DNA of 64,000 nt, taken from NCBI RefSeq assembly GCF_003123685.1, contig NZ_QCYJ01000020.1, positions 248,001-312,000 of the forward strand, read 5' to 3'. Below the pieces are notes generated by a model. That model searched no databases. It had not been told where the DNA came from and was given only the letters and a program-made list of their open reading frames with translations. Origin of the DNA: Nocardia aurea (lineage in GTDB: Bacteria; Actinomycetota; Actinomycetes; Mycobacteriales; Mycobacteriaceae). This document shows positions 18,357 through 25,603 of the stretch, piece by piece (the first letter of the stretch is position 1; each line of letters begins with the position of its first letter). Position numbers and translations under genes: made by a program.

Positions 18357-19190
18357 GTGCTCACCTCGATCGGCATCGTCACACCGGGCGCGGGAGCGTT
18401 CGGCGGTGCTGCCGGGGTGGTGCGCGATGCGGCGATCCCTCGGTCGGCGCGCACCGACCGGCCCGCTCTGATCGCGGTGGCGCACGGCAGTCGTGACCCG
18501 AGATCCGCGGCGACGATGGCGGCCGTCGTCGCCGCTGTCGCCTCGGCCCGCCCCGACGTCGATGTCCGCCTCGCCTTCCTCGATCTGAGCGTGCCCTCGG
18601 TCGACCGGGTCGTCGACGCCGTTGCCGCACAGGGACATACGCACGCGGTTGTGGCCCCGCTGCTGCTGGGCAGCGCGTTCCACGCCCGGATCGACCTGCC
18701 CGCGCTGTTGGACGCGGCGCGAGCGCGGCATGCGCGGTTGCGCCTCACCCAGGCCGACGTCCTCGGACCGGACCCGCGCCTGGTCGACGCGCTGCGCGAC
18801 CGGGTGCGCCGGACGCTGGATCCCGAGCCTGGTCCCCGCCGTATCGGTGTCGCGGTCGCGGCCGTCGGCTCCTCGAACGCGGCCGCCAACACGCGCACCG
18901 CCGCCGTCGCACGCCGTCTGGCCGCCGAGACCGGCTGGCTCACCGAAATCTGCTACGCCACCACCGAACCCACGCTCGACGCGGCCACCGCACGCCTGCG
19001 GGCGCGCGGCGCGGACCGGGTGCTCGTCGCCCCGTGGTTCCTCGCCCCCGGCCTGCTGACCGACCGATTGGCTTCGGCGGCACCCGATCTCGCGCACGCC
19101 GACGTCATCGGGGCGCATCCGGCGCTCACCGATGTCGTCTGGGACCGTTACGGCACCGCGTACGCGAACACCTTGGCGCTGACCGCCTGA
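18357..19190 (+). CDS. Sirohydrochlorin chelatase-like protein (CbiX/SirB family)
   Basis: 277 residues from GTG 18357, one base after the cysN stop. Two CbiX-like repeats are visible: ALIAVAHGSRDPRS with the metal-binding His near residue 43, and a second half around GVAVAAVGSSNAAAN where that His is replaced. VVAPLLLGSAFH carries another likely ligand His. The family inserts Fe2+ or Co2+ into sirohydrochlorin. Position at the end of the sulfite reductase operon argues for Fe insertion to give sirohaem for SirA, as for Rv2393 (recalled). The first 30 residues look unstructured and the start may be later. Confidence 0.85.
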   Translation: MLTSIGIVTPGAGAFGGAAGVVRDAAIPRSARTDRPALIAVAHGSRDPRSAATMAAVVAAVASARPDVDVRLAFLDLSVPSVDRVVDAVAAQGHTHAVVAPLLLGSAFHARIDLPALLDAARARHARLRLTQADVLGPDPRLVDALRDRVRRTLDPEPGPRRIGVAVAAVGSSNAAANTRTAAVARRLAAETGWLTEICYATTEPTLDAATARLRARGADRVLVAPWFLAPGLLTDRLASAAPDLAHADVIGAHPALTDVVWDRYGTAYANTLALTA

Positions 19191-19192
19191 GT

Positions 19193-19834
19193 TCAGCTTT
19201 CCGCCCGGCCGAGCAGGCGACCGGCGATCCGTCTCGCCGTCGCCACCTTGGCTTCCGATCCCAGCTGCCGGGCCATATTGGCCGCGCTGACCACGGCGTC
19301 CAGTTCGAAGGCGAGGGTGGCGGGGTCGACGGGGGGTAGTTCGCCCATGTCCTGCGCCTTGCGGATCTCTCCGGCGAGGAAGACCAACCATTCCTCGTGG
19401 TCGGCGGCGAGGGCGTCGCGGACCGGGCCCGGCCTGCTGTCGAACTCGATCAGGGCCGCGGTGCGGAAGCAGCCGCCGGGGAACGCGGGTTCGGTGATGT
19501 GGTCGAACCATCGGTCGATGAGCGCGCGCACCCGGGCCACGCCGCGCGGTTCCGCGAGGCTCGGAGCGATGATCTGCTCGACGAAGACCTCGCGGGCGGC
19601 GTGCACGGCCGCGAGTTGCAGCGCTTCCTTGCTGCCGAACAGGGTGGCGATACCGCTCTTGCTGATGCCGAGGTCGGTGGCGAGTCGGCCGATGCTGACC
19701 CCGTTCAGCCCTTCGACGGTGGCGACATCCGCGGCATGTCTGGCGATGGAGGCCCGGGAACGCGCACCTTTGACCAGCCGCTGATCGGTGACGTGCGGCG
19801 CGGAAGCTGATGTCGTCTCGGCCATGGAGCCCAT
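19193..19834 (-). CDS. TetR-family transcriptional regulator
   Basis: 213 residues from ATG 19834; other in-frame ATGs at 19855 and 19825 are possible. 19834 has GGTGGG just upstream, whereas 19855 would place the ribosome site on the operator. The N-terminal helix-turn-helix is GVSIGRLATDLGISKSGIATLF, a textbook TetR recognition helix, and the C-terminal half resembles the TetR_C domain of the YxaF/LmrA group. It is divergent from an MFS exporter across a region with palindromic sites, so auto- and exporter repression is likely. It converges tail-to-tail with the chelatase gene, two bases apart. Confidence 0.9.
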   Translation of the reverse strand: MGSMAETTSASAPHVTDQRLVKGARSRASIARHAADVATVEGLNGVSIGRLATDLGISKSGIATLFGSKEALQLAAVHAAREVFVEQIIAPSLAEPRGVARVRALIDRWFDHITEPAFPGGCFRTAALIEFDSRPGPVRDALAADHEEWLVFLAGEIRKAQDMGELPPVDPATLAFELDAVVSAANMARQLGSEAKVATARRIAGRLLGRAES

Positions 19835-19860
19835 TGTCCCACCGATGCCTTGCATATATG

Positions 19861-19897
19861 AACGTTCGGTCGTATTTTATTGTACGAACGATCGTAC
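19861..19897. promoter_or_regulatory. Candidate TetR operator pair in divergent promoter
   Basis: GTACGA-ACGA-TCGTAC at 19882-19897 is a 16-bp palindrome. A related site, read on the minus strand as TACGACCGAACGTT, lies at 19861-19874. The two are separated by an AT-rich TTTTATT stretch that is the likely promoter core. Position between tetR and the MFS gene supports operator function. Confidence 0.55.
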
Positions 19898-19934
19898 TTT
19901 TAGTTTCGGCAGCATTCGCTCCCTAAGGACAGAG

Positions 19935-21347
19935 ATGACCGAAGTGTCCACGCGGACCACCGCTCCCCCGGCGTCGAAGGCTGCCACGCGCACCCTGCTG
20001 ATCGCCTGCGGCGCCGCGTTCATCGCATTCCTCGACCTCTCCGTGGTCAATATCGCCTTCCCCTCGATCGCCCGCGACTACCCCGGCACCGCGACCACCA
20101 CACTGACGTGGGTGGTCAGCGGATACTCCGTGGCCTTCGCGGCACTGCTCACCCCCGCCGGACGCATCGCCGACACCCTGGGCCGTCGCCGGGTATTCCT
20201 CATCGCGCTGGCAGGATTCGCGCTCACCTCGCTGTTGTGCGCCCTCGCCCCCACCGCGGGCTGGCTGATCGCGGGCAGGCTGCTCCAAGGCGCGACGGCG
20301 GCGCTGATGATGCCCGCGGCGCTCGGACTCGTCCTCGACAGCACTCCCAGAGAGCGGATCGGCGCGGCGATCGGCGCGTGGACCGCCGCGGGTGGATTCG
20401 CCGCCGTGGTCGGACCCGCCATCGGCGGCGCGCTGGTCGAGGTCTTCGGCTGGCGCTCGGTGTTCGTCATCAATGTGCCGGTCGTGTTGGGCCTGATCCT
20501 GCCCGCCCTGCGCATTCCGGTTTCCGACACCGGGCCACGGCGCGGGCCCTTGCCCGATCCGCTCGGCACGCTCGCGGTCGCGCTCGGACTCGGCGGTCTG
20601 GTCGCCGGGGTGACCGAGGGGCAGCGCTGGGGCTGGACCTCGGCGGGCACGATCGCCGCGCTCGGCGGCGGCGCGCTACTGCTGCTGTTCGCCCTGTTCC
20701 GCTCGACACGTCATCCCGAGCCCGCCATCGCGGTGACGCTGTGGCGCAGCGGGTCGTACGCGCTGGCCAACGCGGCCTCGTTCGTCTTCGGGGCGGCCAT
20801 GTTCGCCTGGCTGCTCGCCGGGCCGCTGTTCCTCGACGCCATCTGGGACTATTCGGTCCTGGCCTCGGCGGGCGCGCTCACCATCGGCGCGGTCGCGTCG
20901 ATGATCACCGCCACGGCGGCGGGCCGGGTCACCGATCCGGGTCGGCGGCGCTGGGTGGGTGTCGTCGGGGCGTCGATGTTCGCCGCCTCCGCGGTCTGGC
21001 TGAGCACCGACGCCTTCGGTCCGGATGCCGCGTTCTGGTCGGCCTGGGTCCCGGCGGGCGTGCTCGGCGGCGGCGGGGTCGGCATCGTGGTGACGGTGCT
21101 CGGCACCGCGGCGGCGAGTGCCCTTCCGCCGCAACAGTTCGCGGCCGGTATCGGCATGAATCTGACAGCGCGCCAGGTCGGCGGCGCGTTGGGCGTCGCG
21201 GTCTTCGCGGCGATCCTGGCCGCGAACGTGGACGATCCACTCGCCACGTTCCACCTCGTCTTCGCGGTGTGCGCGGGTATCGCCGTGGTCGCGGCGATCA
21301 TCACCGCGATCCCGTCCCGCGTCCTCACCGGCACCGAACAGGAGTAA
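19935..21347 (+). CDS. MFS drug exporter, DHA2 (EmrB/QacA) type
   Basis: 470 residues from ATG 19935, with AAGGA upstream; the longer frame to 19788 overlaps tetR. About 14 hydrophobic segments are present. Motif A-like GRIADTLGRRRVFL lies between TM2 and TM3, and LDLSVVNIAFPSI in TM1 is the D1-type signature of the 14-TM DHA2 subfamily. It should be a proton-driven exporter of lipophilic compounds; the substrate is unknown. Probably controlled by the divergent TetR. Two bases separate it from the following SGNH gene, so the two form one operon. Confidence 0.92.
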   Translation: MTEVSTRTTAPPASKAATRTLLIACGAAFIAFLDLSVVNIAFPSIARDYPGTATTTLTWVVSGYSVAFAALLTPAGRIADTLGRRRVFLIALAGFALTSLLCALAPTAGWLIAGRLLQGATAALMMPAALGLVLDSTPRERIGAAIGAWTAAGGFAAVVGPAIGGALVEVFGWRSVFVINVPVVLGLILPALRIPVSDTGPRRGPLPDPLGTLAVALGLGGLVAGVTEGQRWGWTSAGTIAALGGGALLLLFALFRSTRHPEPAIAVTLWRSGSYALANAASFVFGAAMFAWLLAGPLFLDAIWDYSVLASAGALTIGAVASMITATAAGRVTDPGRRRWVGVVGASMFAASAVWLSTDAFGPDAAFWSAWVPAGVLGGGGVGIVVTVLGTAAASALPPQQFAAGIGMNLTARQVGGALGVAVFAAILAANVDDPLATFHLVFAVCAGIAVVAAIITAIPSRVLTGTEQE

Positions 21348-21349
21348 CG

Positions 21350-22039
21350 ATGACCGACAGTATCTCTCGCACCGAAGCCGACGATCCGATGCTGGTGCCC
21401 GCCGACGCGGCCCGCGAACTCCTCGACGGCGCGCCGTGGCGACGTTTCGCCGTCATCGGCGATTCGGTCGCGCTCGGGATCGGCGATCCCAGCCCCGGCT
21501 ATCTCACCTCGGGATGGTCGGACCGGGTCGCGGCCGTGCTCCGCTCGGTGAATCCCGGACTGGCCTATCGCAATACCGGCCGGGTCGGCGCCACCATCGG
21601 CGAGGTCATCGCCGAACAGCTCGGTCCCGCACTGGATTTCCGGCCCGACCTGATCCATGTCACCTGCGGCGGCAACGACCTGTTCGCGCGCGGCGGCCCG
21701 GAGGAGATCCGGAGGGATCTCGATACCCTCTTCGCGGCGTTGTCCCGTAGCGGAGCGCAGATATTCACCTTCACTCTCGCCGACGTGTGGGACACCGAGC
21801 GAATGGCGCCGATGCGTCCGCTGCGGGACCGGATGGCCGAGTTGAACGACATCGTCCGGGAGACGGCCGCGCGCTACGACGTCGCGGTCGTGGAGTTCTG
21901 GGATCACCCGTTACGGCTGCGCCCGGATCTGATGAGTGCGGATCTGATCCACTTCACCTCGAGCGGGCACGCGGTGGTGGCCGCCGAGACCGTGCGCGCG
22001 CTGAGCAGGCTGTTGCCGAGTAATACCGTCGCGAAGTGA
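21350..22039 (+). CDS. SGNH/GDSL-family hydrolase
   Basis: 229 residues, ATG 21350 with AGGAG directly upstream. Block I is VIGDSVALGIGD near residue 37 (nucleophile Ser in GDS), the Asn block is CGGNDLFARG, and the catalytic Asp/His pair is in SADLIHFTSSGH near 206. This is an intracellular esterase/lipase-like enzyme without a signal peptide. Cotranscribed with the MFS exporter under the TetR regulator, it may deacylate or detoxify the exported compound; that is inference from context. Confidence 0.88.
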   Translation: MTDSISRTEADDPMLVPADAARELLDGAPWRRFAVIGDSVALGIGDPSPGYLTSGWSDRVAAVLRSVNPGLAYRNTGRVGATIGEVIAEQLGPALDFRPDLIHVTCGGNDLFARGGPEEIRRDLDTLFAALSRSGAQIFTFTLADVWDTERMAPMRPLRDRMAELNDIVRETAARYDVAVVEFWDHPLRLRPDLMSADLIHFTSSGHAVVAAETVRALSRLLPSNTVAK

Positions 22040-22086
22040 CACGCCCGTCTCGGTGAGCACGGGGCAATCCTCGTACTCGCCGACAC

Positions 22087-22118
22087 GCGGGTGGCACCGA
22101 GTGCTCGGTGCCACCCGC
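22087..22118 (+). terminator. Strong hairpin terminator after the SGNH hydrolase gene
   Basis: A perfect 15-bp inverted repeat, GCGGGTGGCACCGAG / CTCGGTGCCACCCGC, with a 2-base centre, 47 bases past the stop. No U-run follows, as is usual in this group. Confidence 0.65.
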
Positions 22119-22249
22119 TCTGTCGATCTACTCCGACTCTCTACCGACGCTCGACACACCGGTGAGCCCGACAGCGCGTGGCGGCGCGCATGATCGCCGG
22201 ACTCGCCGGACGCGATTACGCCCGTGCCGGTGTCATGAACACGGCCGGA

Positions 22250-22657
22250 TCAGGGCAGTACCTGCGGCACCACACTCGGTGCCACCGCGCCGACGATGAG
22301 ACCGATCGCGGTGCCCCACAGCGCACCGCTGGCCGCGCCGAGGATGGCGCACGGAATCAGGAGCGGGCCGCACGAAACACCCGACAGGAAGCCCGATCCG
22401 GCGGCTCCGGCGAGTGCGCCCGCCGCCGCGCCGTTGACCAGCGGATCGGAATTGCGCGCCTCCGGGTTCGTCGCGACCTCCTCCAACGGCAGACCGCTCG
22501 CCACGGGTTCGGTCACCTGCTGGGCCACCGGCGCGGGCGCCTGGACGACCTGTCCCGGATCGGCGGCGGCGATACCGGCGAAGGCGACGACGGCCGCGAT
22601 CGGCAGCACCGCCGCGATCAGTGTGCGCGCTACATTCGTGAAAGTCCCACGGACCAT
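22250..22657 (-). CDS. Small secreted protein with glycine-rich hydrophobic core
   Basis: 135 residues from ATG 22657; the open frame continues to 22804 but in AT-rich non-coding-like sequence. GGGAGG lies 12 bases upstream. Sec signal peptide about 1-32, ending AGIAAA-DP. After a Pro/Val/Glu-rich linker come two Gly/Ala-rich hydrophobic stretches (AAAGALAGAAGSGFLSG; GAASGALWGTAIGLIVGAV) separated by CGPLLIPC, two Cys that could pair. This glycine-zipper look suggests membrane or cell-envelope association. I recognise no function. Confidence 0.7.
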   Translation of the reverse strand: MVRGTFTNVARTLIAAVLPIAAVVAFAGIAAADPGQVVQAPAPVAQQVTEPVASGLPLEEVATNPEARNSDPLVNGAAAGALAGAAGSGFLSGVSCGPLLIPCAILGAASGALWGTAIGLIVGAVAPSVVPQVLP

Positions 22658-23157
22658 GTTGTTTCTGTTCCTCCCCGACCCCCGGCGTGAAATCCGCGCG
22701 CTCGATGAATCATCCGAGCAGTACAGAACGAAACATGTTCGATTCATACCGAGGAGCCGATTCGATGATGTATTGAGTGCCCGGACGACGTCCGCGAGCG
22801 ACACTCTATCGCACAGTTTTTCCTTTCACGGACGTATAGGGGCAGCCGATCGGCAAACGGTGAGATCGTCCGATTCGCCGGAATTCTCCGATGCCATCTC
22901 GGGAACCGATCGGCACCCCTTCGGTTCGCCCACCAGTACCGTAGATCGCCAACCAGGTTGGCCCGACACTCACTTCCGGTCGCCTCACTCGTACCGCCGG
23001 GGCTGGACACACCCGCTCGGGGGACCATTCTCCCCGATAGTCAATTCGTAGCGAACAACAACACGAATTCTGTTTCCCATTCGGCTACAGGATATTTCGG
23101 CACATCCTCACACACGTCGAGAACACTGTGTTGAGTCCATTGTTCGATATGTCCGAG
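22658..23157. other. 500-base intergenic region, no gene seen
   Basis: It lies between the start of the small secreted protein gene and the end of the WYL regulator gene. AT content is visibly higher than in the neighbouring genes, and no frame has coding-like third-position GC. It should hold the secreted-protein promoter; I see no convincing hairpin at the regulator 3' end. Confidence 0.5.
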
Positions 23158-24099
23158 TCAGCGCCGATACCGGTCGATCAGCTCCGCACCGAGTGCCGCG
23201 AGTTCGTCCCGAACCGACTGCGGCCCCAGCACTTCGACATCGGCGCCCCAGCCCGCCAATTGCCTGGCGACCATATTCGCGCTCGGCGCGGTGACACGCA
23301 CCCGGACACGACCGTCCTCGGCCGGTCCGTCCACTTCGCAATGCCTGCCCTGCTGATCACGCAGCACCGGGAGCAGTTCGGCGGAGACGAGCGCGGTGGC
23401 CGCGACCGCGCCACGGCGCCGTTCCATCGCCCCGACCACTTCCTCCCACGCGGTGGCCAGATCGAAATCTGCGGGCCGAGAGGCGATTTCGTCGGTGATC
23501 ACGGCATCGACCACCCGATCGACGCGGAAAGTGCGTCTGCCCCGGTCGGTCCCGGCGATCAAATACCAGATGGCGTCCTTGTCGACCAGCCCCCACGGAT
23601 CGACCAGCCGCTCCGAACGCACACCGGAACGCTCGTACACCAGGCGCACCCGGCGGCGGCGCACCACCGCGCGCTGCAACAGGGTGACCACACCGGGCCG
23701 GGTCCGGTCGTGCTGCCCCCAGCGGGCGGGGTCGACGACCACCGCTTCGGCCGCCGCTTCCGCGTCGGCGCGGAAAGTCTGCGGCAGTGCGCGCACCAGT
23801 TTGCGCAACGCGGACCGCACCTCCGGCTCCGCACCCGCCGACGAGCCCGCCAACAGGAACAACGCCCGCGCCTCGGGTTCGTTCAGCCCGCTGAGATCGG
23901 TGCGCGCACCTCCGACCAGCGACCAGCCCCCGCCCCGGCCCGGCTGCGGATACACCGGGACGCCCGCCGCGGACAGGGCCTCCAGGTCACGGCGCGCGGT
24001 GGCCACCGAAACCTCGAGTTCGGCGGCGACCTCGGCCGCGGTCACCCGCCCGCGCGATTGCATCAACAACAGGGTCGCCACCAACCGGTCCGCTCGCAT
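23158..24099 (-). CDS. WYL-domain transcriptional regulator with DeoR-like HTH
   Basis: 313 residues. An N-terminal winged helix (MRADRLVATLLLMQSRGRVT; recognition part VSVATARRDLEALSAAG) is followed by a WYL domain (DPWGLVDKDAIWYLIAGTDRG near 170-190, where W-Y-L is literal) and a WCX-type C-terminal domain. WYL domains sense nucleic-acid or nucleotide ligands in several regulators; others control small-molecule detoxification genes. It is divergent from a glyoxalase-fold gene with a clear inverted repeat between them, so that gene is the probable target. Confidence 0.92.
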   Translation of the reverse strand: MRADRLVATLLLMQSRGRVTAAEVAAELEVSVATARRDLEALSAAGVPVYPQPGRGGGWSLVGGARTDLSGLNEPEARALFLLAGSSAGAEPEVRSALRKLVRALPQTFRADAEAAAEAVVVDPARWGQHDRTRPGVVTLLQRAVVRRRRVRLVYERSGVRSERLVDPWGLVDKDAIWYLIAGTDRGRRTFRVDRVVDAVITDEIASRPADFDLATAWEEVVGAMERRRGAVAATALVSAELLPVLRDQQGRHCEVDGPAEDGRVRVRVTAPSANMVARQLAGWGADVEVLGPQSVRDELAALGAELIDRYRR

Positions 24100-24117
24100 A
24101 CCCCGATTCTTCCCGTA

Positions 24118-24142
24118 AAAGTGCTCATTCCGTGCGCACTTT
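24118..24142. promoter_or_regulatory. Candidate WYL regulator operator
   Basis: AAAGTGC, 11-base spacer, GCACTTT: perfect 7-bp arms, 19 bases upstream of the regulator start and 52 bases upstream of the glyoxalase-fold gene. The position is right for control of both genes. Confidence 0.5.
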
Positions 24143-24193
24143 GGATGCGATTCTTATTTCACCAGCGAGAACAACGAACCGGAGGAACTCGAC

Positions 24194-24607
24194 ATGCTTC
24201 GTGGAATGGCGACAACCACCTACTACGCCGACGATCTGGAGGCCGCCAAGGATTGGTACAGCGAATTCCTCGGCCTCGCGCCCTACTACCACGTCCCCAA
24301 CGGGTACTACGAATTCCGTCTCGGCGACTACCAGCACGAATTCGGCATCATCAACCGTGCCTACGCGCCGCCGAGCGCGCGCAACGAGCCGGGTGCGGGC
24401 GGAATCGTGTACTGGCACGTCGACGATCTGGCGGCCACCTTCGAACGACTGCTCGCCATGGGCGCGAAGGAGTATCAGCCGATCACCGCGCAGGGCGACG
24501 GCGAGGGTTTCGTGACCGCTTGCGTGGTCGACCCGTTCGGGAACACGCTCGGCATCATGACCAATCCGCACTACCTCGAGGTGGTCGCGAAGACCGGCGG
24601 CGTGTAG
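24194..24607 (+). CDS. VOC/glyoxalase-fold protein
   Basis: 137 residues, ATG 24194 with GGAGG 8 bases upstream. Paired beta-alpha-beta-beta-beta modules: the first contains DDLEAAKDWYSEFLGL, the second YWHVDDLAATFERLLAMGAK and a VDPFGNTLGIM ending typical of the superfamily. These proteins bind a metal and act as dioxygenases, glyoxalases, epimerases or resistance proteins; I cannot choose. Divergent from and probably regulated by the WYL protein. A terminator hairpin follows 16 bases after the stop. Confidence 0.88.
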   Translation: MLRGMATTTYYADDLEAAKDWYSEFLGLAPYYHVPNGYYEFRLGDYQHEFGIINRAYAPPSARNEPGAGGIVYWHVDDLAATFERLLAMGAKEYQPITAQGDGEGFVTACVVDPFGNTLGIMTNPHYLEVVAKTGGV

Positions 24608-24622
24608 GCGCGGACGACGGCA

Positions 24623-24644
24623 CCGCCCCGGCGAATCGGGGCGG
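24623..24644. terminator. Bidirectional terminator hairpin
   Basis: CCGCCCCG, loop GCGAAT, CGGGGCGG: a perfect 8-bp stem lying exactly in the 39-base gap between the convergent glyoxalase-fold and HAD-phosphatase genes. Confidence 0.65.
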
Positions 24645-24646
24645 GA

Positions 24647-25447
24647 TCAGCCGGGGAACCAGCGTTCGAGCACCTTGGCCACGCCGTCGTCGCGAACATC
24701 GTCGGCGACTTCGTCCGCCAGTTCCTTGATCTCGTCGGGCGAGTTCCCCATCGCGACCGAATGTCGGGCCCACCTGAGCATTTCGCGATCGTTGTAACCG
24801 TCGCCGATGGCGAGGGTGGACTCGTGCGGGACGCACAGCGCGGTGCGGAGACGTTCCAGCGCCCAGCCCTTGGAGACACCGCGGCGCGAGACCGTCACCC
24901 AGGGGCCGAATTCACCGTGCACCCAATCCGCGCCGGGCACGTAGAGCGATTTCAGTTGTCGCAGCATCTCTTCCAACGAGCCGTCCGGCCACCAGCCGTT
25001 GAGCCGAGGGGTCGGCTCGCGGCTGAGTTCACCGTGATCGACCAGCAGATAGTCGCCGATGGAGAATTCCCCCGGACTGCTTCCGGTGGCCCACGTCCCG
25101 ACGCCGACCTTCTCCACCGCGAAGATCATGTCCGGGAACAAATCTCGCAGCGCCGCGACCGCCGGGGCCGGATCGAACGATTGCACCGCGACCGGTTCGT
25201 CGCGCGCCACATCGATGTGCACCGCGCCGTTGGAACACAGCGCGTGCCCGTCGACCAGTCCCAATTCCTCCAGTACCGGCCGCGTCGTGAGCAGCGTGCG
25301 CCCCGTCGTGACCACCACGTGCGCCCCCGCGTCGACGGCACGGCGCACCGCACCCGCCACTCGCTCACTGATCGGCGAACCGGTCTCCAGCAGAGTTCCG
25401 TCCACGTCCAGCGCGATCAGGCGCGGCCCTCCCCCGACAACATCCAC
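24647..25447 (-). CDS. HAD-superfamily hydrolase, Cof type
   Basis: 266 residues from GTG 25447; TTG 25462 or GTG 25483 would add a few residues, and the frame to 25576 is unlikely. HAD motif I is ALDVDGTLLE near residue 12, motif II VTTGR, motif III Lys in GVSKGWALERL, motif IV GDGYNDREMLRWA. The large type-C2 cap between motifs II and III marks the Cof group of sugar-phosphate, phosphoserine or flavin-nucleotide phosphatases. The substrate is unknown. It converges on the glyoxalase-fold gene and lies downstream of the Hsp70-like gene on the same strand. Confidence 0.88.
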   Translation of the reverse strand: MDVVGGGPRLIALDVDGTLLETGSPISERVAGAVRRAVDAGAHVVVTTGRTLLTTRPVLEELGLVDGHALCSNGAVHIDVARDEPVAVQSFDPAPAVAALRDLFPDMIFAVEKVGVGTWATGSSPGEFSIGDYLLVDHGELSREPTPRLNGWWPDGSLEEMLRQLKSLYVPGADWVHGEFGPWVTVSRRGVSKGWALERLRTALCVPHESTLAIGDGYNDREMLRWARHSVAMGNSPDEIKELADEVADDVRDDGVAKVLERWFPG

Positions 25448-25603
25448 CAGCCCATTGTGCAACGCGGATCCCCCCGTCGTCACCGGTACGAGCGCACATC
25501 GGGGCGCGCACCCGCCCCGGTCGCCGACGCGTCGCGGCAGTCCGTGCGCAGCGCCATCGCTCGCGTGCTCCACCACCGGTGCCCGAACAGGTCGTGCGCG
25601 GGA

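Noticed and set aside
20108..21346. Long Arg-rich plus-strand frame through the MFS gene
   Set aside because: The Arg/Gly/His-rich composition is typical of an out-of-frame reading of GC-rich DNA. Only its 3' part (from 21350) is real, as the SGNH hydrolase.
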